Shown here one piece after another: positions 16,468-24,474 of a stretch of 34,443 nucleotides of DNA. The DNA comes from Cardiobacteriales bacterium. GTDB taxonomy: Bacteria; Pseudomonadota; Gammaproteobacteria; Cardiobacteriales; Wohlfahrtiimonadaceae. A model generated the notes under the pieces. The model saw only the letters and a program-made list of their open reading frames with translations. It searched no databases and was not told where the DNA came from. The first letter of the stretch is position 1, and each line of letters starts with the position of its first letter. The stretch is from positions 1 to 34,443 of the forward strand of contig JASLFR010000095.1 of NCBI GenBank assembly GCA_030150565.1, read 5' to 3'. Made by a program: the position numbers and the translations under genes.

Positions 16468-17139
16468 ATGAATCCTTTAGAAGAAGCACTCAATTACCGT
16501 TTTAAAAATCCAAAGCTCCTCAAACGTGCCCTAATCCACCGCTCTTATTCCCAACAGAATAATGAGCGGCTTGAGTTTTTAGGGGATGGCTGCCTCAACT
16601 TTATTATTGGAGAACTACTCTTCACCATTCAGCCTAATGCGACTGAAGGGGAGCTCTCCAATCTGCGGGCTCATCTTGTAAAAGAGGGGACACTTGCTGA
16701 GCTGAGTCTAAAACTTGGCGTTAACCATCACGTGACCTTGAGTCAAGGGGAGCGAAATAATGATGGAGCGCTCCGCCCCTCCCTCCTTGCTGATATGTTT
16801 GAGGCGATTTTAGGAGCGATCTATCTCGACTCCGATTTCAATACCGTTAAAAAGATTATCCGCTCTCTCTATCATGAGAAATTGGAGCGAATAAAAACGG
16901 AACCTGTTACTAAAATAAATGAACACTTTAAAGATCCAAAGAGCCGCCTTCAGGAGCGTCTACAGGCTCTCAATAAAGAGACGCCGAGCTATGAGATTAT
17001 CTCAATTACAGGGAAGGATCACGCAAAAATCTTTAAAGTAAAATGTATCTTTGAAAATTACACCACCATTGCTGAAGGGACGAGCAAACGCCGCGCCGAA
17101 CAGCAAGCAGCTAGAATTATGTTGGAGAAAATATCATGA
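16468..17139 (+). CDS. rnc: Ribonuclease III
   Basis: Rnc cuts double-stranded RNA, including rRNA precursors. The catalytic domain (about 3-125) has the signature NERLEFLGDG with E33, E36 and D40, plus the second metal pair D109 and E112 in LLADMFEAILGAIYLD. A double-stranded RNA binding domain follows (about 152-221), ending KRRAEQQAARIML. The residue after the signature Asp is Gly where Ser or Ala is usual; this position is not a metal ligand. It lies in the lepB-rnc-era order and overlaps era by four bases (ATGA). Confidence 0.95.
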   Translation: MNPLEEALNYRFKNPKLLKRALIHRSYSQQNNERLEFLGDGCLNFIIGELLFTIQPNATEGELSNLRAHLVKEGTLAELSLKLGVNHHVTLSQGERNNDGALRPSLLADMFEAILGAIYLDSDFNTVKKIIRSLYHEKLERIKTEPVTKINEHFKDPKSRLQERLQALNKETPSYEIISITGKDHAKIFKVKCIFENYTTIAEGTSKRRAEQQAARIMLEKIS

Positions 17140-18035
17140 GCACCCAGAAAAAAGCGGGCTACGTCTCAATTGTTGGGCGCCCAAATGTGGGAAAATCGAC
17201 GCTGATGAATCAGATCATCGAACAGAAGATCAGCATCACCTCTAATAAGCCACAGACAACTCGCCACATGGTGACGGGAATCTATACCGATAAAGAGCGC
17301 CAGATCGTCTTTCTCGATACGCCAGGCATTCACAATAATATGCAATCGGCGCTCAATAAACAGCTCAACCGAACCGCAATCAGTTCACTTCAATCGGGCG
17401 ATCTCATCCTCTTTATGGTGGAAGCTCCCATCTTCAATGATGATGATAAAAAGACACTACAGAAGCTAAAAGGGATCGACGCGCCTGTTATCCTCATCAT
17501 CAACAAAGTAGATAAGATTAGTGATAAGGAGAGTCTCCTCCCCTATATGCAGATGTTGATGGAGTTACACCCTTTTGTGGCGTGCATTCCGATCTCAGCA
17601 AAATCTCAAGATTCGGCAAAACAGGTGGTGGCTGAAATCTCAAACTACCTCCCTGAGCAGGAGTTTCTCTATGGTGAAGATGAGATTACCACCGCCTCTA
17701 GCTCATTTTTAGCCGCTGAAATTTTACGAGAAAAGCTCACCCGTCGTCTCAATCAAGAGCTCCCTTATGCGCTTACGGTTGAGATTGACTCTTTTGAAGT
17801 GGAGGATGGACTCTACCGTATTCACGCTTCAATCTGGGTTGAGCGTGAAAGCCAGAAGGGGATCGTCATCGGCAAACAGGGGCGTACGTTGAAAGATGTA
17901 AGCACCTACGCTCGTGAATCGTTAGAGAAGCTCTTTGGTGCTAAAGTCTTCCTTCGTGCACATGTTAAAGTGCGTGAAGGGTGGTCGAACGATGAGAAAG
18001 CACTCCATTCACTTGGATATCAAGAGCTTCAGTAG
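17136..18035 (+). CDS. era: Era, 30S-assembly GTPase
   Basis: Era binds the 3' end of 16S rRNA and supports small-subunit maturation. It has 299 residues (E. coli 301). G domain motifs are GRPNVGKST (14-22), DTPGIH (61-66) and NKVD (123-126). The KH domain in the C-terminal third includes GIVIGKQGRTLK, and the end has VREGWSNDEKAL. It overlaps rnc. The gene that most often follows era, recO, is not here; an EamA transporter follows five bases later. Confidence 0.97.
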   Translation: MSTQKKAGYVSIVGRPNVGKSTLMNQIIEQKISITSNKPQTTRHMVTGIYTDKERQIVFLDTPGIHNNMQSALNKQLNRTAISSLQSGDLILFMVEAPIFNDDDKKTLQKLKGIDAPVILIINKVDKISDKESLLPYMQMLMELHPFVACIPISAKSQDSAKQVVAEISNYLPEQEFLYGEDEITTASSSFLAAEILREKLTRRLNQELPYALTVEIDSFEVEDGLYRIHASIWVERESQKGIVIGKQGRTLKDVSTYARESLEKLFGAKVFLRAHVKVREGWSNDEKALHSLGYQELQ

Positions 18036-18040
18036 GTTGT

Positions 18041-18982
18041 ATGGATCGTAGCCTTCATCAAAACTCACTCCTTGGGGCGCTTTGGATGGTGATTGCAGGC
18101 ATCACTTTTGCTGCCATCAATGTGCTCACCCCATGGATTAGTGAGCGCTACCCCATCAATTCAAGCTGGATCGCCTTTTATCAATATCTCTTTGCGCTTC
18201 TGTTTATCACTCCATATCTCTTCCATTACGGTTTTAAGAGAATCTTAACAACAAACCATTTTAAGACCCATCTTTGGCGCATTATTGTGGCGGTTATCGG
18301 GATTCAGTTCTGGATTAAAGCGCTAACCGTTCCCTTCCCTATCGGTGAAGGGGTGGCTCTCTTAATGACCTCCCCCCTCTTTGCTAGCATTGGGGCGATT
18401 CTTCTACTCAAAGAGCGAGCAACGCCCATCCGAATCATTGCAATCATCTCAGGCTTTATCGGGGCGATTATTATCCTTGCACCCAATCATCAAAATGTTA
18501 ATTGGGCGGCGCTCTATCCATTAGCGGCAGCGCTCTTCTGGGCGATCTATGCACTTTTAATGAAGCACCTTTCACACCACGATCACCCTTTAACAATGGT
18601 GGCGTATCTCTATATCTTAATGATTCCGATCAATCTCCTCTTAGCACTCACCCATAATGGCGCCTCTTTTGGACCCCAATCTACGCTACCGATTCTCTTC
18701 TACCTTCCCCAATTACCCCTTCTTCTCCTTTTAGCACTGTTAGGGGGGCTCACTGCCATTGCTCAATACGCTGTTGCTAAAGCGTACTCTTTAGCTGACG
18801 CACTCTTTATCCAACCATTTGATTACTTAAAACTCCCTCTCAATACTCTGCTCGGTTGGCTCGTCTTTCAGTGGGCGGTTGGAATTCAATTCTGGATTGG
18901 AGCGATTATTATGGTGAGCTCTCTCTTAGCGATCAGCTATTTTGAGCGCCACCCCGACCCGCTCGCTCCCCAAAAGCATTAA
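18041..18982 (+). CDS. EamA/DMT-family transporter
   Basis: This 313-residue protein has about ten hydrophobic segments arranged as two EamA repeats (about 12-147 and 157-299). Members move small metabolites such as amino acids or nucleotides across the inner membrane, mostly as exporters; the substrate cannot be told from sequence. The LKERATPIRIIAIISGFIGAIIIL-type end of the first repeat and its echo in the second repeat (RTLLGW-like, here NTLLGWLVFQWAVGIQFWIGA) support the family. It starts five bases after era and pabB begins four bases after its stop, so it probably sits in the same transcript. Confidence 0.85.
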   Translation: MDRSLHQNSLLGALWMVIAGITFAAINVLTPWISERYPINSSWIAFYQYLFALLFITPYLFHYGFKRILTTNHFKTHLWRIIVAVIGIQFWIKALTVPFPIGEGVALLMTSPLFASIGAILLLKERATPIRIIAIISGFIGAIIILAPNHQNVNWAALYPLAAALFWAIYALLMKHLSHHDHPLTMVAYLYILMIPINLLLALTHNGASFGPQSTLPILFYLPQLPLLLLLALLGGLTAIAQYAVAKAYSLADALFIQPFDYLKLPLNTLLGWLVFQWAVGIQFWIGAIIMVSSLLAISYFERHPDPLAPQKH

Positions 18983-18986
18983 ACGT

Positions 18987-19973
18987 ATGGCTCTTTATTC
19001 AAAAAAATTAGCGATTCAGAGATTAAACGATCTTGGAAAACGTAGAATCCCCACTCTCTTCATCATTAATTACGCTGGGGATTTAGCCTATATCTCCCCC
19101 CTCGATCAACTCACTAAAGAGGTAGCGATTCATTTTCCTAACTACCAATTTAATAGTGAACGATCTCTCCAAAAGCCGATGGAGAAGTTGGAGATTACTC
19201 CACCCACGTTTGAGGAGTATCGGCAGCAATTCAATACGCTCCAATTGGCTCTACAATCGGGGGAGATATCACTTGCTAATCTCACCTTTCCCACCATTAT
19301 TAAAAATCGTCTGCCTCTTGAAGCGATCTTTCAACATACAACCGCTCGCTATCGCCTCCTCTTAATGCATGAGAAGATGCGATTTGTCTCCTTCTCGCCT
19401 GAGACATTCATTAAAGTGAAGGGAGATTCACTCTTCACCTACCCCATGAAGGGGACGATTGATGCCACACTTCCCGATGCTGAAAAGAGGCTACTTACAG
19501 ATCCAAAAGAGTTAGAAGAGCACCAATTTGCCGTTGAGGAGGCGAAACGGGATCTCTCTTTAGTCTCTAAAAGTGTGACGGTGAAGCGTTTTCGCTATCT
19601 TGAGCGAGTTGAGAGAGGAGCTGGAGCGATTTTACAGAGCAGTTCCGAAGTGTGTGGCAGACTCCCCTCCAACTATCATCACTACCTAGGGGAGCTCCTC
19701 TTCAAACTTATTCCAGCGGGCTCTATTACTGGCTCCCCTAAAGCGGCAACGATCGCACGACTAAAAGAGATTGAGACGTATGATCGCCAATTCTATAGCG
19801 GTGTTGCAGGAATCTTTGATGGTAAAGAGATCGATAGCACCGTACTGATCCGCTTTATTGAGGAGGAGAAGGGAGTGCTCACCTTTAAAAGCGGTGGTGG
19901 TATTACAGCCCAAAGCGATTGCAGAAGTGAATATGATGAACTACTACAAAAAATCTACCTTCCAATTTCTTGA
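18987..19973 (+). CDS. pabB: Aminodeoxychorismate synthase component I (short PabB)
   Basis: PabB turns chorismate plus ammonia into 4-amino-4-deoxychorismate for folate synthesis. The 328-residue form has the chorismate-binding core with a reduced N-terminal part. Motifs are FSPE (136-139), PMKGT with K155, and PAGSITGSPKAAT (243-255). The Lys in PMKGT is the residue that separates PabB from TrpE (which has Ala there) and forms the covalent intermediate. The usual RND motif reads KRD. I prefer the ATG at 18987 to an upstream TTG at 18942, which has no ribosome site and lies inside the transporter gene. No glutaminase partner (pabA) is in the window. It overlaps pabC by 41 bases. Confidence 0.85.
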   Translation: MALYSKKLAIQRLNDLGKRRIPTLFIINYAGDLAYISPLDQLTKEVAIHFPNYQFNSERSLQKPMEKLEITPPTFEEYRQQFNTLQLALQSGEISLANLTFPTIIKNRLPLEAIFQHTTARYRLLLMHEKMRFVSFSPETFIKVKGDSLFTYPMKGTIDATLPDAEKRLLTDPKELEEHQFAVEEAKRDLSLVSKSVTVKRFRYLERVERGAGAILQSSSEVCGRLPSNYHHYLGELLFKLIPAGSITGSPKAATIARLKEIETYDRQFYSGVAGIFDGKEIDSTVLIRFIEEEKGVLTFKSGGGITAQSDCRSEYDELLQKIYLPIS

Positions 19974-20580
19974 AACAATCGCAATTGAGGAGGGGGAGGC
20001 GCTCCATCTCCCCTATCATCAAGCACGAATAGAGCGAACCTTTAAGCAATTCTTTCCCCAATCCTCCCCTTTCGATCTTACTACTCACCTTGAAAGAGCA
20101 TTGCACCATTTTTTAGAAGCGGGTAATCATCTTAAAGGGAGCATTCGTTGCCGACTCCTCTATAGTGAAATCATCGAAGAGATCCAATTCATTCCCTACC
20201 AAATTCGCCCTGTAGAGTACTTTAAGCTAGTGGAGGCGGATCATTTAGAGTATCACTATAAATATGCAGATCGCTCTGCTATCGATACCCTCTTTAAAGA
20301 GGCGAAGAGTGATGAGATTATCCTCACAAAAGAGGGGAAGATTTCTGATACCTCCATCGCTAATCTCGCTTTCTTCAATGGCAAGGAGTGGATCACCCCA
20401 AAAACACCCCTCTTAAAGGGGACGGCAAGGGCTCGGTTACTCGATGAGGGGAGGATTATCGAAGGGGAGATATCCCTAGAGAGACTTAAAACGTTCCACC
20501 TCTTTACCGATTTTAATGCAATGATCCCCTTTAAAAGGCGCCTCTTTCCCATAGACGCAATCATCAATATTGAGAAATAA
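19933..20580 (+). CDS. pabC: Aminotransferase class IV, probable 4-amino-4-deoxychorismate lyase
   Basis: This 215-residue fold-type IV PLP enzyme would release pyruvate from aminodeoxychorismate to give p-aminobenzoate. The beginning FQFLETIAIEEG matches the LLET start of the family. The PLP lysine is probably K110 (HYKYADR). The EGKISDTSIANLAFF segment is the usual substrate and cofactor loop, with Asp where many members have Glu. TPLLKGTARARLLDEG matches the phosphate-binding end. The start is one of two adjacent ATGs (19933 or 19936); the frame is open further up but only as a shadow of pabB. The overlap with pabB suggests translational coupling, echoing fused PabB-PabC proteins elsewhere. 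Confidence 0.8.
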   Translation: MMNYYKKSTFQFLETIAIEEGEALHLPYHQARIERTFKQFFPQSSPFDLTTHLERALHHFLEAGNHLKGSIRCRLLYSEIIEEIQFIPYQIRPVEYFKLVEADHLEYHYKYADRSAIDTLFKEAKSDEIILTKEGKISDTSIANLAFFNGKEWITPKTPLLKGTARARLLDEGRIIEGEISLERLKTFHLFTDFNAMIPFKRRLFPIDAIINIEK

Positions 20581-20603
20581 AAAAAGCAGAGGACTCCTCT
20601 GCT
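20580..20603 (-). terminator. Terminator between pabC and purU
   Basis: AGCAGAGG (20585-20592) pairs with CCTCTGCT (20596-20603) across a 3-base loop. On the minus strand the stem is followed by a run of U (the A run at 20579-20585), so it mainly ends purU transcripts. It may also block transcripts from pabC, since genes converge here. Confidence 0.85.
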
Positions 20604-20630
20604 CTCAATATCCTAAAACCGATCCAGAAT

Positions 20631-21482
20631 CTAGTTAAAGATCACCGTTGTATTCCCCTGCACTAAAACACGATCCTCCAAGTGATAACGCAGACCACGC
20701 GCGAGAACGATCTTCTCAATATCTTTTCCTAACCGAACCATATCTTTAACTGAATCGGCGTGGGAGACACGAATCACATCCTGCTCAATAATGGGGCCCG
20801 CATCGAGATCTTGCGTCACATAATGGCAAGTGGCTCCAATCAATTTCACCCCCCGCTTAGCGGCTTGATGGTACGGTTTCGCCCCGATAAATGAGGGGAG
20901 AAAACTGTGGTGAATATTGATAATTTGGTGCTTATACTTCTCACAAAGATTGGGGGGAATGATCTGCATATAGCGAGCAAGCACGATACATTCCGCTTCC
21001 GACGCCTCAATTAGACGATTCACCTCACCAAAACTCTCCTCTTTATTCTCAGGCGTTACCGGCACATGATGGTAAGGAACTCCGTACCACTCCACCATTG
21101 AGCGCAGGTCATCATGATTTGAGATCACCCCAACAATTTCACAATCGAGCTCATCTGCATGCCAACGAGAGAGAATATCGACTAAACAGTGCGCCTCTTT
21201 ACTCGCCATAAGCATCACCTTCTTCTTTTTTGAGGTATCAGCGATGCGCCAAGAGATAGAGAGTGATTGAGCAATCGGGGCAAAACGGCGTTTAAACTCC
21301 TCCAATCCAAAGGGGAGCGTATCCGCTTTAATGACGTGACGCATAAAAAAGAGCCCCGATTCAAGATCAGAGTGATGATTCGCCTCCATAATCCAGCCCC
21401 CATTCTCTGCTAAAAAGCCACTCACTTTAGCAACAATCCCTACCCCATCAGGACAAGACATAATTAGACGATAGGTACTCAT
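20631..21482 (-). CDS. purU: Formyltetrahydrofolate deformylase
   Basis: PurU hydrolyses 10-formyl-tetrahydrofolate to formate and tetrahydrofolate, balancing one-carbon units and feeding formate to purine synthesis. It has 283 residues (E. coli 280). An N-terminal ACT domain (about 1-80, starting YRLIMSCPDGVGIVAKVSGF) is joined to a formyltransferase-fold domain. Catalytic residues of that fold are visible: N189 and H191 in NIHHSFLPSF and D227 in TQDLDAGPII. The ATG at 21482 has AGGAGTGAAGGAAG upstream. It has its own upstream gap of 173 bases with a palindrome at 21555-21573. Confidence 0.95.
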   Translation of the reverse strand: MSTYRLIMSCPDGVGIVAKVSGFLAENGGWIMEANHHSDLESGLFFMRHVIKADTLPFGLEEFKRRFAPIAQSLSISWRIADTSKKKKVMLMASKEAHCLVDILSRWHADELDCEIVGVISNHDDLRSMVEWYGVPYHHVPVTPENKEESFGEVNRLIEASEAECIVLARYMQIIPPNLCEKYKHQIINIHHSFLPSFIGAKPYHQAAKRGVKLIGATCHYVTQDLDAGPIIEQDVIRVSHADSVKDMVRLGKDIEKIVLARGLRYHLEDRVLVQGNTTVIFN

Positions 21483-21554
21483 CTTCCTTCACTCCTCTTT
21501 GAATCACTCATCAATCATTTTTAAATTCTATTAATTCTCTTTATATATCACTTT

Positions 21555-21573
21555 TTGTGATTACGAATCACAA
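21555..21573. promoter_or_regulatory. 19-base palindrome upstream of purU, operator candidate
   Basis: TTGTGATT (21555-21562), ACG, AATCACAA (21566-21573) is a perfect inverted repeat with 8-base arms. It lies 73-91 bases before the purU ATG. On the minus strand its first half offers TTGTGA as a possible -35, with TGATAT or GATATA 17-18 bases further on as a possible -10. A repressor or activator site overlapping the purU promoter is inferred. It resembles a CRP half-site pair, but the central spacer is seven bases, one too many. Confidence 0.45.
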
Positions 21574-21655
21574 CTATAAATGATATCGATCCATAAAATA
21601 GCATATTTAAGGGATAAGATAAGAGAAAATTAGGAATTCAAGAGGTAGCAAATGA

Positions 21656-22744
21656 TTAACGCCTCTTCGCCTCATACTCCGCCCGCTCATGAATAGTGAG
21701 ATAAGGCTTCAACGCCTCGATTCTCTGCTCTAGTGTGGGGTGTGTACGAAAACCGATCAGTTCAAATTTTTCACTCACAAAGAGAAAGTGGGCACACTCT
21801 CGGCGAAGCCCTGCAATCGGTCTTGCCTCTATCTCACCCCTCTTTAGCTTCTCTAAGAGCTCTATCATCGGTAATGCTCGGCGCTGTGCTACAACAGAGT
21901 TGATATCGGCATTATACTCCCGCTTGATAGAGATGCGCGATTGTATGAAACGCCCAATAATATAGGCGATATAGCCAATCACGATGGCGAAAATCGCAAT
22001 CGCTAAAATGAGGATAATTCCTCCATTTCGATCTTTTCCTCTAGAAGCAGAGGGTTGAAAATGGCGCAAATTTCTTAAAAGTAGAAATCCAAAGGAGGTC
22101 ATCATCATAAAAGCGGCTAAAATTGGGATCGAATGCCAATTAAAGGTGACATCTTGGGAACGAATATGCTCCAATTCGTGAGCGATTAACGCCTCTAACA
22201 GAGGGCGTTCGAGGGAGAGCGCCTGCTCTGTTACCACTAACACCGCATTATCTCGCCCCCTTCCTGCAACAAAAGCGTTTAATCCTACATCGAAACTAGG
22301 GATAACGTAGAGCTCTGGAGGCTGAAGAATCGCAGCAAGCGCAATCTCCTCAACCACCTCTCTATAGAGACGGAGCCGAGGATCCCCCTTCTCGGTATAC
22401 TCCTCGATAAGCGCATCAGTGATTAAAACACCCCCCGCTTGGCGAGCAATATCTGCACCACTTTTTAACCCTGCTCGGCTATAGAAGTAACTTCCAATAA
22501 TGAAGAGTAGAGCGATTGCAGCGGTTGTGAGAGAGAATTGTGTCCCTAACGGCAGCTGATACTCCCCTAAAGAGAGAAAATACTCCTCACTCACTCCATA
22601 AGAGCGATCCATATACTCAAATGAGAGCGCAAGATAATTCGCCGCAATAAAGAGCATCAATATCACAAGTGCAAAGATGATCTGCAATCGCCGAGTTTGA
22701 CGATTAATGATCCGTTGTCGTTCAAAATAGCTCTCTTGTTGCAT
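21656..22744 (-). CDS. M48-family membrane zinc metallopeptidase (HtpX-like)
   Basis: This 362-residue membrane protease has the zinc motif HELEH at 189-193 and the third ligand E276 in REYNAD. Four hydrophobic segments are visible (about 22-42, 68-88, 206-226, 243-266), an HtpX-like arrangement with the active site on the cytoplasmic side. The C-terminal phrase FRTHPTLEQRIEAL matches the M48 ending. E. coli HtpX is about 290 residues; this one has a longer first loop and so is better called HtpX-like than HtpX. A role in membrane protein quality control is inferred. The ribosome site GGAGGAG precedes the ATG. No LemA partner is adjacent. Confidence 0.85.
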   Translation of the reverse strand: MQQESYFERQRIINRQTRRLQIIFALVILMLFIAANYLALSFEYMDRSYGVSEEYFLSLGEYQLPLGTQFSLTTAAIALLFIIGSYFYSRAGLKSGADIARQAGGVLITDALIEEYTEKGDPRLRLYREVVEEIALAAILQPPELYVIPSFDVGLNAFVAGRGRDNAVLVVTEQALSLERPLLEALIAHELEHIRSQDVTFNWHSIPILAAFMMMTSFGFLLLRNLRHFQPSASRGKDRNGGIILILAIAIFAIVIGYIAYIIGRFIQSRISIKREYNADINSVVAQRRALPMIELLEKLKRGEIEARPIAGLRRECAHFLFVSEKFELIGFRTHPTLEQRIEALKPYLTIHERAEYEAKRR

Positions 22745-22833
22745 CCTTCTCCTCCAATCCTTCTACGCTATTTTTAGTATACGTCAGCTAAGGAGAAAGC
22801 GTGATTTAAGTTAAGGGGAATGGAGCAAGAGAG

Positions 22834-22842
22834 TGGTATAAT
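22834..22842 (+). promoter_or_regulatory. Extended -10 promoter for the uracil permease gene
   Basis: TGGTATAAT is a perfect extended -10 motif (TATAAT at 22837-22842), with no good -35. A start near 22849 gives a leader of about 47 bases to the ATG at 22896. Confidence 0.6.
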
Positions 22843-22895
22843 TTGCGCTCACTCCCCATCACTCAACTCAATTTAAACTATAGGAGATTCTACCG

Positions 22896-24173
22896 ATGCA
22901 AGCGCTCAATAACGCTATTGCTGGGATGCAGATCCTCTTTGTCGCCTTTGGCGCACTGGTTCTCGTTCCTCTTTTAACTGGGCTCAATCCCTCCATCGCT
23001 CTTTTAGGGGCGGGGATTGGAACGCTCCTCTTCCAGATTGTCACTAAAAGGCAGGTGCCTATCTTTCTTGGCTCCTCATTCGCCTTTATTGCGCCCATCA
23101 TCTTCTCTATGGAGATGTGGGGGCCAGGTGCAACCTTCTTTGGGCTCTTTGCTGCTGGATTTATGTATTTTATCTTCGCTGCAGCGATTCGCTACTGGGG
23201 GATTCAAGGGGTGAACCGCCTCATTCCTCCTGTAGTGATTGGTCCTGTAATTATTGTGATCGGTCTCTCTGTTGCGATCACTGCCACACAGATGGCGATG
23301 GGAATTGGCGGTGGAGAGCAAGTTGTTAATTACCACCTCTCAATCACCATCTCCTCTCTCACCTTTTTAGCCACAGTTGCCGTTACTGTTTTTGGTAAGC
23401 GCTTTCTCCGCCTTGTTCCTATTCTGATCGGAATTAGTGTCGGTTATCTCATCGCCCTTCTCTTCGATTTTAGTGGTTTAACTGCAAAAATTGTGGGGGA
23501 GTCGGGAGCTAAAATTATCGATCTAAATGCTGTTAAAGAGGCTCCTTGGTTCGCATTACCCCAATTTGTACGCCCAGAGATCAACTGGATGGCAGCGCTC
23601 TTTATGCTTCCTGTTGCAATTGCTCCTGCTATTGAGCATATCGGCGGGATTATGGCGATTGGAAAAGTAACAGGGAAGGATTACACCCACACACCAGGGC
23701 TCGACCGCACTCTAGCGGGCGATGGGCTCGGTGTCTGTGTTGCTGGTTTAATGGGTGGTCCTCCTGTCACCACTTATGGCGAAGTGACGGGAGCAGTGAT
23801 GATTACAAAGAATGATAACCCTAAAATTATGACGTACGCTGCAATCTTTGCGATCTTTATGGCCTTTTTTGGAAAGTTTAACGCCTTTCTCAACTCCATC
23901 CCCCTCCCTGTTATGGGGGGGATTATGATTCTCCTCTTTGGAACGATCGCAAGTATCGGGTTGAAGACGCTAATTGACGCTAAAGTCGATATTATGATTC
24001 CACGCAATTTAGTGATTATTAGTACAACACTTATCACAGGAGTTGGAGGTTATACCGTAAAGATTGGTAACTTCCCCCTCGCTGGTGTTGGATTAGCTGC
24101 TCTGTTAGCGATCACCCTCCATCTCATTCTTCCACAAGCAGTTGAGGGGAGTGAAGAAGAGATAAATCAATAA
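22896..24173 (+). CDS. uraA: Uracil permease, NCS2 family (UraA-like)
   Basis: This 425-residue inner-membrane protein has the 14-helix NCS2 pattern. The uracil-binding glutamates of E. coli UraA correspond to E247 in AIEHIG and E296 in TTYGEVTGA; the spacing of 49 residues is the same. VTGKDYTHTPGLDRTLAGDGLG and GGPPVTTYGE (287-296) are family signatures. Val replaces the Asn usual in GGPPNTTYGE, which may shift substrate preference slightly. It would import uracil with protons for salvage. The ribosome site TAGGAGA lies 9 bases before the ATG. It stands alone, with its own promoter and a strong terminator. Confidence 0.92.
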   Translation: MQALNNAIAGMQILFVAFGALVLVPLLTGLNPSIALLGAGIGTLLFQIVTKRQVPIFLGSSFAFIAPIIFSMEMWGPGATFFGLFAAGFMYFIFAAAIRYWGIQGVNRLIPPVVIGPVIIVIGLSVAITATQMAMGIGGGEQVVNYHLSITISSLTFLATVAVTVFGKRFLRLVPILIGISVGYLIALLFDFSGLTAKIVGESGAKIIDLNAVKEAPWFALPQFVRPEINWMAALFMLPVAIAPAIEHIGGIMAIGKVTGKDYTHTPGLDRTLAGDGLGVCVAGLMGGPPVTTYGEVTGAVMITKNDNPKIMTYAAIFAIFMAFFGKFNAFLNSIPLPVMGGIMILLFGTIASIGLKTLIDAKVDIMIPRNLVIISTTLITGVGGYTVKIGNFPLAGVGLAALLAITLHLILPQAVEGSEEEINQ

Positions 24174-24194
24174 AGAGTTATCTTAAAGATAGAG

Positions 24195-24221
24195 ATGCCC
24201 CCAATTTGGGGGCATTTTTTT
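24195..24221 (+). terminator. Terminator after the uracil permease gene
   Basis: ATGCCCCC (24195-24202) pairs with GGGGGCAT (24208-24215) across a 5-base AT-rich loop, followed by seven T residues ending at 24221. A classical strong intrinsic terminator 22 bases after the stop codon. Confidence 0.95.
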
Positions 24222-24430
24222 ATCCCTCATCTTAATATTTATAAAATAATTCTATAGAGAGAGATAAGTATTATTTATGAGACAGTTGCGCCTAAAATTA
24301 AGGCAATTTATTATTATTCTGATGACAAAGAGCGATCATAAATAGCGAGCGATCCCCCAATTAAGAGTGATATCTAATTAATTCTATTTATCTGTTACAC
24401 TCAATTCGCTTTTGTTGTAAAATAGCAAAT

Positions 24431-24452
24431 TCTGTTGTATCTCTGCAACAGA
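24431..24452 (+). promoter_or_regulatory. Stem-loop just upstream of the TPR protein gene
   Basis: TCTGTTG (24431-24437) pairs with CAACAGA (24446-24452) across an 8-base loop, ending 22 bases before the ATG at 24475. It could be an operator or a leader hairpin. The rest of the 24222-24474 gap is AT-rich. It has no gene that I can support and no promoter that stands out. Confidence 0.4.
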
Positions 24453-24474
24453 TCGATTAACTCTAAAAGGCGAT

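Noticed and set aside
18942..18986. Earlier TTG start for pabB
   Set aside because: It has no ribosome site, lies inside the transporter gene, and the added 15 residues match nothing in the family.
21557..21571. CRP site upstream of purU (TGTGA ... TCACA)
   Set aside because: The spacer is seven bases rather than six, so it is not a proper CRP site. It is kept only as an unidentified palindrome.
24330..24354. Direct repeat GAGCGATC, two copies 17 bases apart
   Set aside because: The same word occurs many times in genes of this window, so two copies close together are probably chance.
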